DNA of 14,746 bases from Chromera velia (taxonomy: Eukaryota; Sar; Chromeraceae), in assembly GCA_018398765.1 (NCBI GenBank), contig JAHBMJ010002940.1, positions 103,461 through 118,206 on the forward strand, written 5' to 3'. Below the pieces are notes generated by a model, which was not told where the DNA came from, did not search any database, and saw nothing but the letters and a program-made list of their open reading frames with translations. A program made the translations under genes and the position numbers. The first letter of the stretch is position 1, and the number at the start of each line of letters is the position of its first letter. Shown here piece by piece: positions 1 through 8,779 of this stretch.

Positions 1-88
1 ATGATGAATCGATTAGTAAAATTATATGCTGTCCTTTTTCAACGCCAAATGAGTGTCTGTCTGTCTTTCTGTCTGGGTTCATGTGCAG
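1..88 (+). other. 3' end of an upstream NOP2 intron
   Basis: No coding frame continues here. The stretch is pyrimidine-rich, with TGTC/TTTC iterations from about 54 to 76, and ends in TGTGCAG, immediately before the first recognisable NOP2 exon. The acceptor resembles the others in this gene (TTCAG, GCAG). The donor lies outside the window. Confidence 0.6.
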
Positions 89-3000
89 GTTCGACACGTA
101 AAGCTTGTGCCCCTCGGCATTGGAGGCGGAGAGGGTGGGAAGGACTTCGGGAGTGAGGGCGTGAGCTCGTACAGGGACATGAGGTTCCACCCTTCGATGA
201 AATTGACTAGACGGTCAGAAACCTAAAATACATCTGATGGACTGCCTGATCCAATAGATGAAAGAAGAGAATGAGAAAAGGCTAACAGAGAAATGAGGCC
301 CCGTATTTTAGACGCGCGGGAGGAGTCGAGCAGCAGAATTGTGCGGAAGAATGCCGTATGCATGGACGGATGTGTTGGCTGATTCGGGACTTCTTGCCTT
401 TTTTTCATTGCTCCTCTCCGCCGCCCACACAAGAGCGGCAGAAAAGTGCCGAGGTGGGGCGAGAGTGGTGTATAATTTTTGTCCTTTCTTTGCTCTCTAA
501 AGATGAAAACAAGAATCAGCCATGAATCTATTTGCGGTTCGCATTTTTTTTTGCCCTTTCCCCGCTGTCTCTCCGAGAGTTCAGGTACTACCCCCACCGC
601 CACAACATGGACGGTTTCTTCGTGGCAAAGTTGCAGAAGGTCTCCAACGAAATTCCTGAGAGAGTCAAGAAGGACAGGAGAAAAACCAACGAACAAGTGC
701 AACATTGGGACGAAAGTCAGTCAGTCGGGCAGTCAGGAAGGAACGAAGGCAGATGATGAGGAAACCGGTGATTCATGGGACAGAAGGAAAGAGCTGTCTG
801 TCTGCCCTGGTTTTGCGCCTCGAAAGAACAGTCTCCCTTGTTTGCCCTAGCTTCCTTGCGTGTTCCTCCCTCCGTCCATTTGCATGCATGTGAATGAGAG
901 ATCAAATACAGATGCCGAAGCGAGTGTGGAGATCGATGCTGTGCCTTTGCTGCTTGCGTGGGATTGGTTGTATGAGAACGGGAAGTGTTTGGTCTTGTAT
1001 GTAATGATCTATTCTGAGTGCAAGCAGGCAAGTGGACCTCTGAGTTCATGGACCAAGCGATGGACTTTGAGGAGGGGGCAACGGATGGGGACTTGAAGGG
1101 TCGGTCGCCTTCTTTCTCTGCATCTTTCTTTTCTTCCCTCACGTCATTCGTCCTTTCACAGTGTAGTTCGTTTTTTTTCTTCGAAAAGTCCGACGACGGC
1201 TTTTTCGTTCGATTCCGATTTGTCGTGCAGAGCTTTTTTGCGGCTTTCCTCATTTCGGCAGCCTCCCATTTGCTTCCTCTATGAATCCTCTTGAGCTCTC
1301 TTTCTGCTGCCTCTCTTCAATGCACCCCGTGTGCCCTGTCTGTGCATTCGTTGGCTTAATTCATCGCAGAGACTTCAAAGAAAAAGGCAAAGAAGGCGAA
1401 AGCAGCCGCAGCAGCAGCGGCAGCCTCTGGAGGAAGCGGAGCCGCCTCTTCGCAGGACTCTAAGGGCGAGGCGGGGTCCTCAAAGGAAGTCCCAAAGGCC
1501 AAACAGAAGGAGAACACGGCAAAGCCTCAGCCATGGGTCGGTCAGCCAATGCTTCGATCGATCAGTGTATGACCTGTAAAGAGATCTGCTCTCAGTATTC
1601 CTTCCTTTTGCTGCGGGGGTTGGCCCCCTTGCTTCACACATGGTGCCGTTCTTCAGTTTTCGGACTGTATTTCCTCGTGAAATGACGCTATCCCATGATT
1701 AATGTAGGAGGAGAGAATGCCGGGACCCCTTTTTGAAGAGGAATGAAACAAGTGAGGGGGTGACAATGAGTATGAATGAAAAGAGATTCATTCTTGCAAG
1801 GAACTGATTTATTTCTCGATCCCCCCTTGCTTGATTCTGTGCATCTTTCTTTCGGTTCATTCACCCATGCAGGCCTGGCCTTTCAACACGGATGGACACT
1901 GCATGCACTCACAGGCTGTTCTCGATTCATTGATTTCATGCTTTCAGGGAAAGAAGCTGAAGAAGTCGAAGAAGCTTGCCTTGAAGAAAGAGCGTCTCGG
2001 CATCTCCTCAGAGGACGCACCTGCACCACAGGCAGCTGCAGAGAAGGAGAAGGAGAAGGGCGACGCAGGTGGAGCCAAGGGCAAAGTGAAGGTTGAGAAG
2101 AAGAAGAAGAAGGGGGGGGGGAGTGCAGGAGACGAGAAGGGAGTATCGGGGCCGCCAAAGAAGAAGGCCAAGACCGGGGGACCCCCCCCTTCCCCTTCTA
2201 GTTCTTCGAAGAAGAATCAGAAGCCCAAAATGGCACTAGAGGCAGAGAACGGCACCAGTCGGTCGAGCCCTCGACTCTCCCCAGGTCCGTCAGAGCATAG
2301 CACGTACTTTGCTGCAGGGGGGCAGTTCATTCAGGCAGGCAGGCAGGCAGGCAGTTTAGCCCAATAGGATCGGCACGGCAAGACACAGAGAAAGGAAGGA
2401 GCAAGAGAAGAAGAGACACGTCCGTTGGCGATGCATTCTTTGGAAGGGATGACAGCGAGGACAAAAGGGGTGAAGTACAACGGAGAGCAAAAGCACCGAC
2501 ATGAAAGAGAGATACAGAAAGCGATATTGCCGCATTTGCTTCGGTTGCGTGCTGCCTCTCTTTTTGCTCGTCCACACAGTACAGCTTCGTACGTTTTTTG
2601 CGCACTTCTTTTGAGGAGAGCTGATCGAATCGAATTTGAAGTGAAGACCAGAACCTCCCCGTGGCATGCAGTGTGATGGCTCTGTTGCTGTACGTCTTTT
2701 TTTCAGCCTAGCTGCGTCCCTCCCGCCTGCAATTTCGTGGGGCACTCGTGAGTGACATGCCATGACGGTGCGGTTTTTCTCATTGAATTCGTTTCCGTCT
2801 GCGTTCTTGAGTCTTTGTCCGTCTCCTTTTCTCTGTTTGCTTTTCTGTATGCTCCATTCCACCTCTCACTCTGTCTTGTGATTATAGTAATATATGCCTG
2901 CATCAGCATACAGTGTCCGTTGGTCTCTTTCCGGTACTCTGGAATTTCGATCACCTTTGTGTCTTTCTGACCTGCCCCTTTCTTCGTATGTGCAGCGGGG

Positions 3001-3207
3001 AAGCCCGTTTCTCTCTCGGGTCCCTCTGGGGCCTCAAAAGGGAAAGAGGAGAAGCAGACGGCTGAGACGAAGGGGAGGGGTAAGACTGTTCTCAAGCCAA
3101 AGGCAAAGAAAGGGGTCAAAGAGAGCGGTTCCAAGAGACTGATTACAAAGAAAAAAGCACCAGTTGGGGCCAGCAGCGGTGAACCGAAACAAAAGCCCAA
3201 AAAGTGA
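89..3207 (+). CDS. NOP2: NOP2/NSUN1-type 25S/28S rRNA (cytosine-C5)-methyltransferase, 3' part, six exons
   Basis: Nucleolar enzyme that, in its family, methylates a cytosine of large-subunit rRNA using S-adenosylmethionine and supports 60S ribosome assembly. Exons that join in phase: 89-213, 585-715, 1028-1099, 1370-1536, 1948-2284 and 2996-3207, ending at TGA 3205-3207; about 347 residues are visible and the 5' part lies outside the window. Exon 1 encodes VKLVP, a FGSEG segment and RFHPS; the exon 1/2 junction restores the family signature RRYYPHRHNMDGFFVAKLQK, which is the end of the RsmB/NOP catalytic region in yeast and human NOP2. The substrate- and SAM-binding motifs themselves lie upstream and are not seen. 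Exons 3-6 encode about 270 residues of low-complexity tail: an acidic stretch (WTSEFMDQAMDFEEG), a run of eight alanines, many KK and KKK clusters, a GPPKKKAK nuclear-signal-like motif, ending in Lys/Pro. Such tails vary widely in this family. A small GGGEGG insertion precedes FGSEG. The exon 2/3 junction has an alternative (697/1033); 716/1028 is preferred because donor and acceptor fit the other introns. Confidence 0.88.
2332..2354 (+). repeat. (CAGG)n microsatellite inside NOP2 intron 5
   Basis: Five to six uninterrupted CAGG units lie within the 711-bp last intron (2285-2995). The rest of that intron shows no convincing coding frame and has a pyrimidine-rich 3' half with a CTGAC branch-point-like motif near 2967. 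Confidence 0.8.
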
Positions 3208-3341
3208 TTTCAACGAGCAAACTTTTAATTAACTGTCATAATAATTGGTTTTCACTTTGAATTTTAAAACATATAGTTACATAACAGTGTTAACACCTTT
3301 CTGCACAAGGTGAATCTATTTTATTCGGCTGAGGCTGAATA

Positions 3342-3358
3342 TTGATTGATTGATTGAT
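3342..3358 (+). repeat. (TTGA)4 simple repeat
   Basis: Four tandem TTGA units plus one base, in the presumed NOP2 3' flank. Confidence 0.8.
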
Positions 3359-3525
3359 AAGTTCTGCTATAGGCCTTCCCGCTATGTCAATCTGTTGCCA
3401 GAGCTAAGTTTCACTGACTCAGCTAACAGGGTGGGGCATTCCTTATAGTTAGGCTAGGACCGCTAGGTATACTAGCTATAGGCTAATTAAGGTATCAGAT
3501 CCCGCCCTTGGGGTCTGCCGAAGCT

Positions 3526-3549
3526 GTTAGTTAGTTAGTTAGTTAGTTA
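3526..3549 (+). repeat. (GTTA)n simple repeat
   Basis: Six tandem GTTA units, the sixth followed by C. No telomeric G-run is present, so it is not an interstitial telomere repeat of a usual type. Confidence 0.8.
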
Positions 3550-4155
3550 CTTAGAGGCCGCCTAACCCCAGTTGGAGTGTTAAACCCCCGGTGTATGCTC
3601 CAGCCGCTGCATGATGGTTAACTGTTCGTTTCCTTCGGAATCTTTCCTAGTTATTAAATTACTATAAGAGGCAAGACCAGTAAACGAAGGAAACTTAAGT
3701 ATGCCTCTACTAAATAGGCTTTTAGGTCTGAAGATCGATTTGATACGGCCTACGAGGCTGCGACAAGGGCTCGCTCAGTTCTCTAGCTCATTCGAATTCT
3801 TTCTTCCCCACCTTATATGGCTCCTTCTGCATATCGCCTCCAAGTAATTGATGGTTTCTTTATATTAATTCCTCTCAATCTCCCGATCGTCTTCTGTCTT
3901 CCGATTATTGTCGCATGCCAGGCTTACTGCCAGTGCATTCTCCGATAAGTATCTGAACCTCTTTAACACTCCTCGAAGACCTTCGATCGATTATTCTCAA
4001 AGATGTCCGTATTCCAGAAAATCGTCCACTCTAGCGTCCACTGCAGCCTAGGCGATGCACAGTGGTAAAAAAAAAAAAAAATCTGAAAACGTCTATTCTT
4101 TTTTTTTATTTATTTAAAATTTTATTGTATATGTAAAAAAAAATAAAGGTTAAAT

Positions 4156-4284
4156 AACTAGCTTCAACTAGAGTTTGAATGATATCTAGGATCCCAGTTT
4201 CACTTTTAGCTTGGTAGACGTTTAAAAGGATTGACCAAAACTAGCTTCGACTAGAGCTTCGAAATGTGTATCGTCCTAGATATC
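4156..4284. repeat. Clustered direct and inverted repeats
   Basis: Two near-identical direct repeats, AACTAGCTTCAACTAGAG (from 4156) and AACTAGCTTCGACTAGAG (from 4239), each followed by a GAA-containing word, lie 83 bases apart. Each is followed by one arm of a perfect 10-bp inverted repeat: GATATCTAGG at 4181-4190 and CCTAGATATC at 4275-4284. The arrangement looks organised rather than random, but I cannot assign a function. It could be the footprint of a small non-autonomous element. Confidence 0.55.
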
Positions 4285-4674
4285 GTTAAAGAGCTAGTCA
4301 AAGAACTTCTCCTCTGTTTGCTTTTCTGTCTGCATCCATGTATCCATCCTTCTTGTCACTCTTTGCATAGGACAAAAGAGAGCCCCCTTTTCCCTTCGCC
4401 CGCCCGCTCGCCTTCGTCCCTGTAATCCCCTTTTGCGATGGTCGCTGCGTGCAGTGCCATACACGTAGACTTCATTCATTTTTCAATTAGCATGAATAGT
4501 GAAACGATAGACCAGGTCACTCCCTCTGTCTCCCTTGTCTCTCACACTTAGTTAGTCCATCACCTAGTCCATCACCCGGCATCCCTCAGAGGAAGGAAGC
4601 AAGAAGGACGTCAGATATGTCTGAGAGAACCACCACAGACGTATGTATATGTATGTACGTCTGTGTGTCTGTAT

Positions 4675-4909
4675 CTATGTAACTGATAGCGTCTCTCGGA
4701 TGAATACACGGACCGTCTGAAACGAACACACAAAACAAAGAAAGCGAAAGCAGGAGCAAAGACCACCACATTTACCCAATCTTCGTGATGGCCTTGCAAT
4801 TTAATTTTCTTATTACATAATTTACTCAGGAGGTCAGCAACGTGAATTGTCTGGCCTCCATTCTCCTCACACTGCTCAAGTATTATATTGAGTTTCTGTT
4901 GCTGCTGAG
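4675..4909 (-). CDS. Possible two-exon 3' end of an unknown minus-strand gene
   Basis: On the minus strand a 134-bp open exon (4909 down to 4776) is bounded by an acceptor (TTACAG at 4910-4915) and a donor (GG|GTAAAT at 4775). A 59-bp pyrimidine-rich intron follows, ending TTTCAG at 4717, then a 42-bp exon (4716-4675) ending in TAG. Phases agree. The first exon encodes about 44 residues that read like real protein: AQQQQKLNIILEQCEENG and later VADLLSKLCNKK, a helical, glutamine-rich segment. I do not recognise the family. No convincing upstream exons were found towards 5300, so it could be a gene relic or a chance open stretch. Its donor is GTA, unlike the GTC donors of NOP2. Confidence 0.28.
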
Positions 4910-5300
4910 CTGTAATGTTGAAGTAATGATAGTATACAATGAGATATGGAATAGAAAAGAAGTAGTGGAAGAAGAAAAGGGAATAAGGTAACTGCCAGTC
5001 CGATGGTGCAGACTTAGACTGACAAGCAAACGGCCATGCACTGAGGCAGGCGTGATACACTGAATATAATGGGTGAGTGCCTTAAAAGAAAAAGAAGTTA
5101 TAGAGCCCAAGAAACGAGGAACAACATAACATATTAAATTAAACACCGATCTAAGCTAGCCAAAACGATAAGCAAGTTAACGAAGCTCAAACAGGAAGTT
5201 CTATAAGCTAGTAAGACTAGTAGTAAGATGAAATAGCGTTAACTATCTCCGATAAAAAAAATACAAATATTGTGAAAGTATACTATAGATCTGAAGTTCT

Positions 5301-5496
5301 ACACTAGGATTCCACAAGAGAGTTCCACACTAGGATTCCATAGCAGAATTCCCCAGGAAAGTTCCACAAACAACCCGAGATGAAACAAGACACAAAATCA
5401 ACATGTGGAACCGAATTGTAGAAAGTTCCACATAAAGGTTCCACATGCATCCACATGCATCCACAGGCGTTCACACAATATTCCACAACGTCCACA
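5301..5496 (+). repeat. Array of TTCCACA heptamers
   Basis: Six exact TTCCACA copies start at 5310, 5323, 5362, 5426, 5439 and 5481, plus one inverted copy (TGTGGAA, 5404-5410) and four one-mismatch copies (5336, 5449, 5459, 5490). Inside the array, ACACTAGGATTCCA occurs twice 26 bases apart and CCACATGCAT is repeated in tandem at 5441-5460. The array sits upstream of the retroelement leader and could be a protein-binding array, part of a long terminal repeat, or a degenerate satellite. Confidence 0.7.
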
Positions 5497-5860
5497 AACG
5501 AAATCATTAGAATCATCAGCCAATCAATCACCCAAAAACACACACGGAATTCTTGATTTCGGATCGACTTCTGACTTAGCAAAATTTATTCACTTCATTC
5601 AACCACTCTGGTACCTTGGGTAACTGCGCTCACAGCTACCTTCTGACTAACAACCCTTACTGTCAACTTCACTCATCACTCTAGCTTTTTCTAACTCATT
5701 CTAGCTAATTGCTACTCTAAGGATTCGACTCTCTTCTCATTCGCTAACTAAAGAGTCTGCACTCTGTCTGACTTCGGGGTCAGAGGAGTACAGAACATGT
5801 GGTGACTTGCCATGAGAGTCGACCCTTCTGAAAGGAGAAAAACTAAGCAAACCGAACCAT
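5497..5860. other. Gene-free stretch before the retroelement leader
   Basis: No coding sequence is supported. The stretch is rich in CTAACT/CTAGCT-like words. TGGTACCTTGGGTA near 5610 begins with TGG as a tRNA primer-binding site would, but nothing before it resembles an LTR end, so this is not claimed. Confidence 0.4.
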
Positions 5861-6066
5861 ACCACGAAGTGCTGCTCAAAAATCACCAACAGGAGCCATC
5901 GACAACCACAAAAGCGACAACTGCAACAAAAGGCAATAGAATCTGGACCACACCACGAAGTGCTGCTCAAAATCCTTGAGTCGTCACCCATACAAACCAT
6001 CGACAACTACGAAAGCGACAACTACAAAAAAAAAAATCTAGACCAGACCACGAAGTGCTGCTCAAA
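5861..6066 (+). repeat. Tandem 91-95 bp repeats in the retroelement leader
   Basis: ACCACGAAGTGCTGCTCAAA occurs exactly three times, starting at 5861, 5952 and 6047. The first two copies are followed by related spacers sharing the words CATCGACAAC and AAAGCGACAACT. Spacings are 91 and 95, not multiples of three, which argues for a non-coding role such as leader RNA structure, packaging or enhancer sequence. Confidence 0.8.
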
Positions 6067-6072
6067 TTTGTA

Positions 6073-6128
6073 GACACACACACACACACACATACACACA
6101 TACACACACATACACATACATACACATG

Positions 6129-6160
<32 letters not shown>

Positions 6161-6168
6161 GAGAGAGA
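6073..6168 (+). repeat. CA microsatellite with short GA end
   Basis: About 88 bases of imperfect (CA)n with occasional TA/TG interruptions, then a short GA run. It directly follows the third leader repeat and precedes the open stretch leading to gag. Confidence 0.9.
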
Positions 6169-6169
6169 C

Positions 6170-6849
6170 ACAATCGTCACCGTTCAAGCAACCCAGACAA
6201 CCCTTTTCTTAAATAGAGATCCCCGGAAGAGGAAGGAAAACAAAATCGATTATTTCAGTTACTATCTTATCTTTGAAACCAAGCACCAGCGCATCCTTTT
6301 CATCCAACCCCATCTCTATGCCCTGGATCTAGTAGCATCCCTTCCACGCCGTTGGAGCCCATTCAGAACAGATTTCGTACGAACTTGGAAACGAACCGCA
6401 TACCTCGACCCTGCCATTCCAGGATTTGCATATTTTCCTGCACAGATCAAACCGCACAAAGACGCATTCATTCCTACCCCAATAATCTCCTTGCTGTAAG
6501 ACAAGAAAACACCAAACAAAACAAGATACAGGGACCAGTTTACGACTTGTATACAAAACCGTCAGACAACCTGATCACCAACCCGAGGGAACGAGCAAAA
6601 ACAGTGGCTGAGAGAACAATCAGATTAAACAAACAATTTGCACGCTCTAATCTGAACGTCTTCTTACTCGATCAATACATCTCCACTCTGGCAGCGTACC
6701 ACCGCACTGCACGAAGCGTCTATAAGGCCCTAGCACTAGACACCACAACACAAGAGCGAATTCTTTCCTCTTACTCCGCCTACCTACCCCTTTACATCAT
6801 TCCATCTGGTGGCTACTCCTGCCCTGTAACCGACTGCCCCAACTGTTGA
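6170..6849 (+). pseudogene. Open stretch upstream of gag, unknown protein, frame-broken
   Basis: From 6074 to a TAA at 6497 one frame stays open without any ATG and from about 6242 reads like genuine protein (for example IDYFSYYLIFE, then RRWSPFRTDFVRTWKRTAYL). Around 6500-6530 the protein-like character moves to another frame, continuing to TGA 6847-6849 with YDLYTKPSDN, NKQFARSNLNVFLLDQYIS and a Cys-rich end (SCPVTDCPNC). A methionine-started frame 6352-6849 exists, but its first third is probably not the true frame. The stretch ends eight bases before the gag ATG. It may be a separate upstream protein or an N-terminal Gag region in broken form. I recognise no family. Copies elsewhere in the genome would decide. 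Confidence 0.5.
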
Positions 6850-6856
6850 CGACAAC

Positions 6857-8779
6857 ATGCCATCAGCCAACCCCCAAGCCAAGGCCAAGGCAGCCGCTAA
6901 AACTAAAGTGCAACCCAAAGCGAAGGCAAAAGGCCTAGCAAAAGCAAAAGCGAAAGGAGCACCCAAAGCCAAAGCCAAAGTACAAGCAAAAGCCCAAGCA
7001 GCCAATCAACACATGAACCTACCAAGTCCTGTACAAGATCAAGTACTTGCTGGGCAAGACCCTCTTCCTCCGCAACAAGACGAACCTATGCTCAATACAC
7101 AGGCTCAGGCAGCAGCACCCGGCTAACAGGTGGTAGGAGCTGCAGCATCAGGGCCCGACAATGGACCCCAACAACAGGGTCCGCTGGGATCAGTTAGTGG
7201 ACTCCCCGCCGCCGTCCCTCCGGACATGGAGATGCAGGATGCTGTACAAGACCTCATCGGGCAGCAGGTCGTTCATAATCAAGCTCCCCAAGGCGCACCC
7301 CACCTTCTTTCGAGTTTGTTCCAATTAGGAGGCTTCGGTCCTCCTGCAGCGACCAGTCCTTCTCTTACCAGTGCTGTGGCCAATGCCCTCAGACCCAACC
7401 TTCGGAACCTGGACCTTCAAACGATAGTCGAGCGGCAAAGACAAGGGTTCACATTCAGAGTCGACATAGAAGGCAACTTGGTTCCCATACCAATTCCTCC
7501 AGAACAAGCCTCTCACCAGTACTACATTAGCGGTTGACAACAGAATCACAGAGATATGCTTTGAATCAAAATGGACCTTCTTTCCTTTTTTGGAGACGAC
7601 CGTGCTCAGACCAAACCTTATTAGGGCAGAATGCTTTGCCTGTACGAACGAATGGGATGGAATTTCTTGGATTTTCGAGACATTTACTTTCCTTCTACCT
7701 TGACAGGAAAAGTAAAAACGTGGTACGACCAGCTGCCACCCGGAAGACTTCCCCAGATACAAAACACCGACCAGCTTGGCAATCTATTTATGAAAGAATA
7801 CGAACTAACTGAGGTAGACCAGGACTCGGCAGAGGAAAAACTCTTTTCTCTCAAACAAAAACTGACCGAGTCTCTAGACGAATATGCGACCAGATATCGA
7901 ACCTTCTGCAACGAAAGCGGAAAAGACATCGATTCAACGCACGTCGTGAAGCACTTTATCAAGGGAATATCACAAGAGACAGTCCGAGTGGCATTATGAA
8001 CAAAAAGCTATCTCTCCTTCCAGAAAGTACTGATAGATGCAAAAAGGTATCAGTCAGTCGCACCATCAGTCACTTATCATATCTCTGCGGCCGTTGCGGA
8101 ACCGACCCCACCAACAATGATGGTATCGAGCACTGGATTGATAACTCAGGCGACAACAGGAAGAGCAACAATGGCGACTTCAGTCTCGAGGAACCAGACC
8201 CCCACCTTCTCTACCACAAACAGCGTCCTCGACCAAGGCACCTACAACACTAACCCTTCTCCTTTATATGAAGACGTACAAACTATGATCACGAGTGTTG
8301 TAGGACAAATTAGACAGGCTATACCGGCAAGGAACTGCGAGAAATGCGCAGGGACGCGGATACATACACAAGCAGGCTGCTCCGTCCCTCGTGACATGAT
8401 TTGCAACTATTGTTTCAAGCCCGGACACCTGAAAGTTGCCTGCAGAGCCCTGAAGAGGGACTCAGTAAGACCTACTTACCGATTGGAGAATAGACCTATG
8501 AGAGACGGACGAAAAATGGACCTCCTTGCCGCCCGAAGAGGCCAGCCATACCTGGAAAGACGTCCCGACCCTTTTGCATCATGACCGGGACCCCCGCTGT
8601 TCCAACCACGGAACCTGGACACCCGGCAAGGACTCCCAGGCACCGGCCGCCCGCTGCCTCCACCAAATGGCTTCCCAAGAACTTCAAGTAGGCTCAGAAC
8701 TCCTCCTCCACCGCCAACCACACCGCCTGTCACCACAGGTGCCAACAAAACCCCGATCAACACTCGAAACGGATACTAA
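6857..8779 (+). pseudogene. gag: Gag polyprotein with Lys-Ala-rich N-terminus, capsid core and zinc knuckles (six premature stops)
   Basis: Structural polyprotein that would form the retroelement particle and bind its RNA. A single frame runs from ATG 6857 to TAA 8777 and is cut by stops at 7124, 7535, 7562, 7622, 7997 and 8582, with no frame change. In order: a Lys/Ala repeat region (about residues 4-50) with AKAKGLAKAKAKG-type units; a Gln/Pro-rich linker; a retrotransposon Gag core at about 7610-8000 with the family-typical LTGKVKTWYDQLP, FMKEYEL and DEYATRYRTFC; and two zinc-binding knuckles. Knuckle 1 (8336-8380) is Cys-X2-Cys-X5-His-X4-Cys, one residue longer than the classic spacing; knuckle 2 (8402-8443) is the classic Cys-X2-Cys-X4-His-X4-Cys. 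A Pro-rich tail follows. Pol overlaps the end in the +1 frame. Confidence 0.85.

Larger units (their letters stand above)
3208..4080. other. AT-richer gene-free stretch after NOP2
   Basis: I see no gene here. The first 150 bases are probably the NOP2 3' UTR and end region; there is no AATAAA, only AT-rich sequence. A short hairpin (CACCTT / AAGGTG with a 7-base loop, about 3293-3311) follows a palindrome GTGTTAACAC. CTAG-containing words are frequent. A 10-bp inverted repeat (GTTTCCTTCG near 3628; CGAAGGAAAC near 3684) flanks about 45 bases. The stretch ends in a run of 15 adenines at 4067-4081, which could be a retroposed tail or simply a homopolymer. Confidence 0.5.

Noticed and set aside
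223-705. 160-codon minus-strand open frame
   Set aside because: It covers NOP2 intron 1 and exon 2 on the opposite strand; composition is low-complexity and the plus-strand exon is firmly supported.
717-1253. 178-codon minus-strand open frame
   Set aside because: It lies opposite NOP2 introns and exon 3 and has no domain-like sequence.
1831-2367. Reading through NOP2 introns 4 and 5 as one open frame
   Set aside because: The part before 1948 and after 2284 lacks the Lys-rich character, while spliced exons join in phase and reach a longer, consistent tail.
3490-3502. GGTATCAGATC resembling the initiator-tRNA primer-binding site
   Set aside because: It lacks the leading TGG, differs at the end and lies far from gag.
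2830-4330. Shared CTCTGTTTGCTTTTCTGT word at about 2833 and 4312
   Set aside because: Pyrimidine-rich 18-mer with unrelated flanks; too weak to call a duplication.
5605-5625. TGGTACCTTGGGTA as a tRNA primer-binding site
   Set aside because: No LTR-like end (CA) precedes it and I cannot match a tRNA 3' end.
3208-6100. tRNA or other structured RNA genes
   Set aside because: No A-box/B-box pair or cloverleaf could be found by eye; only short hairpins are present.
6784-7005. Minus-strand Ala-rich open frame
   Set aside because: Mirror of the Lys-Ala repeat region of Gag.
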